Assembly: GCA_035546355.1 (NCBI GenBank)
Contig: DATKEH010000275.1
Span: 1 to 14,015, forward strand
DNA length: 14,015 nucleotides
Reading direction: 5' to 3'
Source of the DNA: DATKEH01 sp035546355
GTDB lineage: Bacteria; Acidobacteriota; Thermoanaerobaculia; Multivoradales; JAIOJS01
The notes beneath the pieces are model-generated. The model was not told the origin of the DNA. It did no database searches and was given only the letters and a program-made list of their open reading frames with translations. Position 1 is the stretch's first letter; each line of letters opens with the position of its first letter. This document shows, piece by piece, positions 9,402 to 14,015 of the stretch. The position numbers and the translations under genes are program-made.

Positions 9402-11459
9402 ATGATGACACCCCGCCTCGTTCCTACCCTCCTGTTCCTGGGCGTCGCCGGCGCCGCCGCGGCGGCCGCCCTCGAAGTCCGACTCGACACCGGCGGCAGC
9501 GACTGGGTGCGCCGCGACCAGGCCATCCGCCTGGTCCTCGACCGCCTGCCTCAGCCGGCCGAGGGGCGGCTGGCGGTACTGGTCGGCGAGGTCGACATGA
9601 CCGACCTGTTCCGCGTCGAGCAGGGAGCCCTGGTCTACCGCCCCGAGCTCGCGCCGCTGCCCGGCGGCGAGTCGCAGGTTCTGCTCTACCTGGTCTCTCC
9701 CGGCGATGACTGGCAGGAGGTCGGCAGCTTCCCGCTCAACGTCCTCCGCAGGGCGGGGTTCCAGAAGCTGGAGCTGACGCCGCGCCTCGACCTCGAGAGC
9801 CTGGCGCTGCTCGACGACCACAGCGGCGGCGCCGACACCGGGTTCCGCGACGGCACCGGGCAGATCGACCTGCGCGGTGGCTTCCAGCGCCCTGGCCTCG
9901 GCTTCACCGGTCAGCTCAACGTCGTCGGCGCCACCGCCCAGGAGCAGGCGCTGCGCTTCGGTCAGGAGGCGGACGGGGCCCCCAAGGCGGACCTGTCGAG
10001 CTACCAGCTCGCCCTCACCCGCGGCCGTGGCGCATTCCAGCTGGGCCACCTCTCGTGGGGCACCAGCCGCCACCTGATCCGCGGCTTCTCCAGCCGCGGT
10101 GTGGCCGCCGCCGCGCCGCTGGGGCGCTGGGGCAGCCTGTCGCTCGGTGCCATGAACGGCAGCTCGATCGTCGGCTGGGACAACCTGCTGGGGCTCGACG
10201 ACAGCGCCCACCAGGTGGCGGCCGCGACGCTGGGGATCGAGCTGGTCCCCGACCGCCCCGGCGCCTTGCGTCTCGAGGGTACCTTCCTCGACGGCTCGCT
10301 GCTGCCGCTGTCGGGGTTCAACCAGGGCCAGGTCAACGATCGCGAGGAGAGCTCCGGCTGGTCGCTGGCCCTGGGGACGAGCACCCTCTCGCAGCGGCTG
10401 CGTCTGTCCGGCGGCTACGCCGAGAGCCGCTTCGACAACCCGCTCGACCCGACTCTGGCTCAGGGCGCGGACCTGGTAGCGGTCGAGGAGGAGACCCGGG
10501 ACGCCCGCTACCTCGACCTCGAGCTCGACCTGGTGCGCAATCGGTCGCTGCGCGACGACCTGCCGCTGACCCTGACCCTGGGTTGGCAGCACGAGCGCGT
10601 CGAGCCGCTCTACAAGACGGTGGCCGCCTACGTGCCCCCGGACGTCGACCAGGACCTCCTCAGCCTGACCGCGACGCTGGGGCCCATCAGCGCCCGCCTG
10701 AGCCACAGCGACGCCGAGGACAACCTCGACGACCTGCGGTCGGTGCTCAAGACCCTGACCGACCGCGACGCGCTCGACGTCGCGGTACCGCTCGCCGCCC
10801 TGCTCCGCGTCGACGGGCGGGGGGGGACCTTGCTGCCGCTGGTGGCCTACAGCTACGGCCGCACCCACCAGCGCGGCGCCGGCATCCCCGAGAACTCCGG
10901 CTTCTCCGCCAGCCACGTACCCGATCAGATGAGCCGCAGCCACGTCGCCAGCCTGCAGTGGCAGGGCAACCGCTGGGGCCTCGGCTACAACCTCTCGCGC
11001 TCGCACCAGGACAACCGCCAGCCGGGACGGGAGGAGGCCGACTTCTCCACCCGGGCGCAGGGCCTGACGCTGGGGCTGGTGGCCCACCAGCGCGTCGACG
11101 TCAACCTCGACTGGAGCCGCGAGCGGTCGACCAACGAGGAGGTGGCGGAGGTGGCCCGCACCACGCGCTACTCGCTGGGCTTCAACTGGCGGCCGACCGA
11201 CCGCATGAGCGTCTTCGGCACCGGCTCGCGCACCGACGGCGAGGTCGATCCGGCGGGCTCGCAGGCCCACAACGACCTCGTCGACCTACAGTGGAGCTAT
11301 CGCTTCCCCTGGGAGCTCCGCCCCGGCCACGGCGTCACGCCGCAGCTATTCGTGCGCTACAGCTGGCAGGACAACGAGATCCGCGATCCCCTCTTCGAGA
11401 TCTTCGACGCCGCCACCTCGTGGAGCGTCACCTCGGGCATCAACGTCAGCTTCTTCTGA
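9402..11459 (+). CDS. Predicted outer-membrane beta-barrel protein
   Basis: A 685-residue protein. Residues 1-22 are a signal peptide (VPTLLFLGVAGAAAAA). Residues 24-116 look like an Ig-type beta domain (VRLDTGG, then FPLNVL). Residues 120-685 show the alternating hydrophobic/polar pattern of amphipathic membrane strands separated by acidic or polar turns, for example QWQGNRWGLGYNLSRSHQD and TTRYSLGFNWRPTDRMSVFG. The final strand ends INVSFF with a terminal Phe, the usual BAM recognition signal. No TonB box or plug domain was seen, so it is not an ordinary TonB-dependent receptor. The start (ATG, followed at once by a second ATG) has GGAGAG 8 nt upstream. The next gene starts 14 bp after the stop, so the two are probably co-translated and may form one surface complex. 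A run of eight G at 10819-10826 lies in the coding frame. No specific family was recognised; the function could be channel, secretion port or anchor. Confidence 0.78.
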   Translation: MMTPRLVPTLLFLGVAGAAAAAALEVRLDTGGSDWVRRDQAIRLVLDRLPQPAEGRLAVLVGEVDMTDLFRVEQGALVYRPELAPLPGGESQVLLYLVSPGDDWQEVGSFPLNVLRRAGFQKLELTPRLDLESLALLDDHSGGADTGFRDGTGQIDLRGGFQRPGLGFTGQLNVVGATAQEQALRFGQEADGAPKADLSSYQLALTRGRGAFQLGHLSWGTSRHLIRGFSSRGVAAAAPLGRWGSLSLGAMNGSSIVGWDNLLGLDDSAHQVAAATLGIELVPDRPGALRLEGTFLDGSLLPLSGFNQGQVNDREESSGWSLALGTSTLSQRLRLSGGYAESRFDNPLDPTLAQGADLVAVEEETRDARYLDLELDLVRNRSLRDDLPLTLTLGWQHERVEPLYKTVAAYVPPDVDQDLLSLTATLGPISARLSHSDAEDNLDDLRSVLKTLTDRDALDVAVPLAALLRVDGRGGTLLPLVAYSYGRTHQRGAGIPENSGFSASHVPDQMSRSHVASLQWQGNRWGLGYNLSRSHQDNRQPGREEADFSTRAQGLTLGLVAHQRVDVNLDWSRERSTNEEVAEVARTTRYSLGFNWRPTDRMSVFGTGSRTDGEVDPAGSQAHNDLVDLQWSYRFPWELRPGHGVTPQLFVRYSWQDNEIRDPLFEIFDAATSWSVTSGINVSFF

Positions 11460-11473
11460 ACCGGAGACCCGTC

Positions 11474-12730
11474 ATGCGCGCCACCCTGTTGCTCACCCTC
11501 TGCCTGCTGGCCGCACTGCCCTCCGCGGCGGCCATCCGACGCGACCCCAACGGCGTCAACGTCAACGCCCAGGGTGCCACCACGGTGTTCATCACCTTCG
11601 GCGGCCTCGCCGGCCAGGTGCCGGTCGAGGCCACCTGGTGCGGCGAGCTGATCCCGGCGGCGCCCGACATCGGCTTCAAGTGCGACCCGGCGACCGTTTT
11701 CGGACGGCTGCCGCTGCGCTTCGACCAGTCGCGGCTCACCGCCGGCGGCACCGTGTTCACCGACATCATGTCGATTCCGGCCTCGGTGGCGCGCCGCGCC
11801 TACCAGGCGGCGGCGCGCGGCGAGAACTCCGCCTTCTTCTACGTGCGTCGCTTCGTCAGCACCGCCGGCGGCCCCGACGAGTACGTCTTCGTCACCTGCC
11901 GCATGGCGGGCGGGGGGGCCCGGGTGCCGCTGGCGCTGCTCGACGTGCAGCTGCGCTTCGTCGGTGACGACCCGGTGTTCGCGGTGCCCACCGGCGGCAC
12001 GCCGCCACCGCTACAGGCGGAGATCCACTACAACGGCACCGGCCGCCTGCAAGGGCGCTGGGAGGTGGTGCTGCCAGGGGACGAGCCCCCCACCTCGCGC
12101 GATCTGCTCACCGAGGCCACCCTGCCGCCCGAGGAGCGGCCGCTGCAGCGCCGCTACACCCTGGTCGAGCGCTTCAACGTCTTCCTGCCGCCGACCGGCC
12201 AGGCGGTGCTGCCGGGGCCGGATCCGGCGCGCCTGCCCACCGGGCTCGACGGCCTGCACCAGGTGCTGCTGCGCGTCGAGGCCACCGCCGACAAGGAGGG
12301 GGATTCGAACCTGGCGTTGGCCGGCGCCGGCCAGGGGATCGTCCACTCCGGGGCGGTAGCCGGGTTCCCGCTGCCGACGCTGCGCTACTTCGTCGGCTCG
12401 GCCGCCGACGCCGTCCCCGCCGCGACGGCCGGCCTGGTGCTGCTGCTGCCGGCCGAAGGGGCGCTGCGCGCCGCCGGCGAGCCGGTCGACTTCAGCTGGT
12501 CGCTGGCCGCCGACGCGGCGCTGTACCGGGTCGAGATCACCGGCAGCGAAGGGGGCGAGCCGGACTTCGCCGCCGTGCTGCAGCAGGGCATCGGCACCTA
12601 CCGCGCGCCGGTGTTCCTTCCCGAGCGGCTGGGCGCCGGCGCCTGGTGGTGGCGTGTCGTCGCCCTCGGACCGGGCGGCGACGAGCTCACCGCCACCCCG
12701 TGGCGCCCCCTGGAAGCCGCCGATGAGTGA
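11474..12730 (+). CDS. Exported protein of unknown family with C-terminal FN3/Ig-like domain
   Basis: A 418-residue protein starting at ATG 11474, with GGAGA (11463-11467) 6 nt upstream. Residues 1-20 are a signal peptide (LLLTLCLLAALPSAAA). The N-terminal half (25-175) is beta-rich with three Cys (ATWCGEL, FKCDP, VTCRM) and a YVRRF segment; I do not recognise the family. The middle (175-310) contains LQAEIHYNGTGRLQGRWEVV and an acidic NLALAGAG region. Residues 325-415 resemble an FN3/Ig sandwich (LLLPAEGALRAAGEPVDFSW, later WWWRVVALGPGGDEL), similar in layout to the domain in the FecR-like protein across the divide. It follows the barrel gene by 14 bp and most likely works with it at the outer membrane or in the periplasm (inference). 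A seven-G run lies at 11912-11918. Confidence 0.82.
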   Translation: MRATLLLTLCLLAALPSAAAIRRDPNGVNVNAQGATTVFITFGGLAGQVPVEATWCGELIPAAPDIGFKCDPATVFGRLPLRFDQSRLTAGGTVFTDIMSIPASVARRAYQAAARGENSAFFYVRRFVSTAGGPDEYVFVTCRMAGGGARVPLALLDVQLRFVGDDPVFAVPTGGTPPPLQAEIHYNGTGRLQGRWEVVLPGDEPPTSRDLLTEATLPPEERPLQRRYTLVERFNVFLPPTGQAVLPGPDPARLPTGLDGLHQVLLRVEATADKEGDSNLALAGAGQGIVHSGAVAGFPLPTLRYFVGSAADAVPAATAGLVLLLPAEGALRAAGEPVDFSWSLAADAALYRVEITGSEGGEPDFAAVLQQGIGTYRAPVFLPERLGAGAWWWRVVALGPGGDELTATPWRPLEAADE

Positions 12731-12786
12731 CCATGCCCCGCTCGGCCCGCGGCCGGAGGGGTGTCGAGATAGGAGTGCCGACGGCT

Positions 12787-12804
12787 CGTCGTGAGCCGCC
12801 GACG
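12787..12804. promoter_or_regulatory. CGTCG-N8-CGACG dyad upstream of the second CARDB gene
   Basis: CGTCGTGAGCCGCCGACG matches 15 of 18 bases of the dyad core at 8335-8352, including the shared central GAGCC. It overlaps a hairpin, CGGCTC-GTCGT-GAGCCG (12782-12798). It is 54 bp before the ATG at 12859. It may be an operator for the same regulator or an RNA structure in the leader; no convincing sigma-54 or sigma-70 promoter accompanies it. Confidence 0.4.
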
Positions 12805-12807
12805 AAT

Positions 12808-12824
12808 GGCCGCCTCCCGCGGCC
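12808..12824 (+). repeat. Small inverted repeat in the second CARDB leader
   Basis: GGCCGC (12808-12813) and GCGGCC (12819-12824) form a perfect 6-bp stem with a CTCCC loop, 34 bp before the ATG and 19 bp before the Shine-Dalgarno. It may be an RNA hairpin setting expression of the last gene relative to the operon. GC richness makes chance stems likely, so confidence is low. Confidence 0.3.
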
Positions 12825-12858
12825 GAACCCGAGAGATCGGATCAAAGGAGACCGACCC

Positions 12859-13722
12859 ATGAGGACGAAGCGAAGCGATCGCGGACCACGGGCCTTCCTG
12901 GCCCCCATCACGGCGGGCCTGGCGGCCGCCACCATCCTGGCGGTGGCCGTACTCGGCGCCGCCCCGGCCCACGCCCTCCCCGACCTGCGGATCACCGCCA
13001 TGTCGGTGCAGGGGACTCCGTTGCAGGGGCAGTGCAACACCGTCAACATGACGGTGCGCAACGACGGCGATCAGTTCACCAACGTCGCCGGCATCAAGAT
13101 CTTCCTCGCCACCTACACGCAGGGCGCCTCGAACCAGAACCGGGCGGAGAAGAACGACATCCTGATCGGCCCGATCCAGCCCGGCCAGCAGACCAGCTTC
13201 CAGGTCACCAACGTCGACTTCAAGGCTCAGGGCGCGATGAGCGTGCAGGCGCTGGTGGACTTCGACGACCAGGTCGCCGAATCAAACGAGGGCAACAACA
13301 CCAGCCTGATCAACACCTCCGTTTCCGGCGTCTGCGGCGGGGCGCCGCCGGCGCCGACGGGTGGGCTCTGCGACCTGACGGCGGTCTTCACCGCGCCCGC
13401 GCCGACCCAGACCAGCGTCAACGGGCCGACGGTGCAATTCGCCCTCTACTTCAAGAACATAGGGAAGGAGGGCTGCGCCAGGAACAAGGTCAAGCTGATG
13501 CGATACAACAACAACACCTGCTCGGGCTACGGCAGCCAGGTGGGGGGCTCCGGCAACTTCCAGACGCTCAACGCCCTGGCTCCCCAGGCCTCTCAGAGCC
13601 TCTCGTTCGCCGACATCAAGACGACCAAGGGCAAGTACTGTTACAAGATCGTCTACTCCTCTCCCCACAACGACATCGACAACTCCAATCACCACCCCAA
13701 GAAGGTCCTCGCCGTCAACTGA
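12859..13722 (+). CDS. Exported protein with two CARDB modules (paralogue 2)
   Basis: A 287-residue protein. AAAGGAG (12844-12850) lies 8 nt before the ATG. Residues 1-40 are a long signal peptide with a basic n-region (MRTKRSDRGPR) and hydrophobic core, cut after AHA. Module 1 (about 41-157) starts LPDLRITAMS, has GQCNTVNMTVRNDGD and ends VDFDDQVAESNEGNN. Module 2 (about 172-287) starts LCDLTAVFTAP and ends in Asp/Asn/His-rich DIDNSNHHPKK. It matches paralogue 1 module by module, including the conserved GxCNT and the YGSQV/PGSQV segment. It is richer in Lys and Asn than its neighbours and so locally less GC-rich, and it has extra Cys (NTCSG, YCYK). It is the last gene of the plus-strand block, 128 bp after the previous stop, perhaps with separate expression. 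The likely role is surface adhesion or structure. Confidence 0.88.
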   Translation: MRTKRSDRGPRAFLAPITAGLAAATILAVAVLGAAPAHALPDLRITAMSVQGTPLQGQCNTVNMTVRNDGDQFTNVAGIKIFLATYTQGASNQNRAEKNDILIGPIQPGQQTSFQVTNVDFKAQGAMSVQALVDFDDQVAESNEGNNTSLINTSVSGVCGGAPPAPTGGLCDLTAVFTAPAPTQTSVNGPTVQFALYFKNIGKEGCARNKVKLMRYNNNTCSGYGSQVGGSGNFQTLNALAPQASQSLSFADIKTTKGKYCYKIVYSSPHNDIDNSNHHPKKVLAVN

Positions 13723-13737
13723 GCGGCCGCATGGATC

Positions 13738-13771
13738 GGCCCGGCGGGCGGCGCACGCCGCCCGCCGGGCC
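13738..13771. terminator. Perfect 16-bp inverted repeat, probable bidirectional terminator
   Basis: GGCCCGGCGGGCGGCG (13738-13753) and its exact reverse complement (13756-13771) are separated by CA only; in practice this is a 15-bp stem with a GCAC loop. It lies 15 bp after the CARDB stop and about 46 bp from the stop of the convergent gene. It lacks a T-tract on both strands, as is common for terminators in very GC-rich bacteria. Confidence 0.65.
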
Positions 13772-13817
13772 CCTCGCCGGCGCGGACCGAGCCGCCGGTC
13801 AGCGGAACCCGGGACCG

Positions 13818-14015
13818 TCAGCCGTACCCGGGAGCGCTGTACTCCAGGGCCTCTCGATCCCACCGCCCCAGGGTCGCCACGGCCTCGTAGGTCGCCTGCA
13901 GGAAGGCGAGGAGCACCTCGTCCGGGGCCGCCGCGGTGCGCACGGCGTCGTACGGCAGGATGAACTCTCCCAGGTCGTCGCTGTAGAACGCCTCGGCGGG
14001 TCGCACCGCGGCCGT
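13818..14015 (-). CDS. DUF5996-family protein, C-terminal part (truncated by window edge)
   Basis: The frame is open to the right edge and ends at TGA (13820-13818), giving 66 residues here. The sequence around AFYSDDLGEFILPYDAVR, then LLAFLQATYEAVA and WDREALEY, matches my recollection of the C-terminus of DUF5996 proteins, cytoplasmic proteins of about 300 residues with no known function. A GTG in the fragment (14006) is not the true start, because the conserved region begins at the edge. It converges on the CARDB gene and belongs to a separate transcript; nothing links it to the systems in the window. Confidence 0.75.
   Translation of the reverse strand, partial: TAAVRPAEAFYSDDLGEFILPYDAVRTAAAPDEVLLAFLQATYEAVATLGRWDREALEYSAPGYG

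Noticed and set aside
6260..9526. Minus-strand open frame continuing upstream of the FecR-like gene as one 1409-residue protein
   Set aside because: It runs in another frame through the kinase and antisense to the CARDB gene, with Arg/Gly/Ala-rich low-complexity sequence. The signal peptide and strong ribosome binding site at 6259 mark the real start.
9351..11270. Minus-strand 639-residue open frame
   Set aside because: It is antisense to the barrel gene and has no motif or ribosome binding site; a codon-bias shadow.
10055..11473. Upstream part of the 891-residue plus-strand frame containing the unknown exported protein
   Set aside because: It overlaps the barrel gene in another frame; the signal peptide and GGAGA before 11474 identify the true start.
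12807..12820. Possible -24/-12 element before the second CARDB gene (TGGCCGCCTCCCGC)
   Set aside because: Spacing is one base short and the TT before GC is missing; better seen as part of a small hairpin.

Overview
The window is very GC-rich and densely coded, and third codon positions are almost always G or C. It holds two gene blocks that diverge from a 205-bp control region (8299-8503), plus partial genes at both edges. Ser/Thr kinases, an FHA-type enhancer-binding protein, a CHAT protease with TPRs, CARDB proteins and outer-membrane proteins together suggest a Gram-negative (diderm) bacterium. Acidobacteriota (Thermoanaerobaculia-like) or Myxococcota are the likeliest groups, but no marker gene is present, so this is inference.

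Minus-strand block (8298 down to 136): four genes in tight order. They are a membrane Ser/Thr protein kinase with a CHASE2 sensor, an exported FecR-like protein, a large exported PDZ-TPR-CHAT (caspase-like) protein, and an FHA/AAA+/Fis regulator of the sigma-54 activator class. The first two junctions are 4-nt stop/start overlaps (ATGA and TTGA). The last gap is 35 bp. The block reads as a signalling cassette: sensing and phosphorylation, an exported protease, and a transcriptional output that can recognise phosphothreonine.

Control region (8299-8503): reading toward the plus strand, it contains an imperfect dyad (8329-8357), a perfect match to the IHF consensus on the minus strand (8396-8408) and a well-spaced -24/-12 sigma-54 promoter (8426-8441), followed by a clear Shine-Dalgarno and the first plus-strand gene. 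This is the classic layout of an enhancer-dependent sigma-54 promoter, and it lies next to an operon that encodes a sigma-54-type activator.

Plus-strand block (8504-13722): two exported CARDB-domain paralogues flank a predicted outer-membrane beta-barrel protein and an exported protein of unknown family with a C-terminal FN3/Ig-like domain. All four have signal peptides and ribosome binding sites. The block ends at a perfect 16-bp inverted repeat (13738-13771), a probable bidirectional terminator facing a convergent, truncated DUF5996 gene.

Working model (inference): the kinase senses an extracytoplasmic cue and signals to the FHA activator, which switches on the sigma-54 promoter to deploy secreted CARDB proteins and an outer-membrane assembly; the exported CHAT protease is made with the sensor. 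The activator's loop reads GVATGV instead of the canonical GAFTGA, so its link to sigma-54 needs a direct test. No tRNA, rRNA, CRISPR array, insertion sequence or integrase was seen. No gene-free stretch exceeds about 205 bases.
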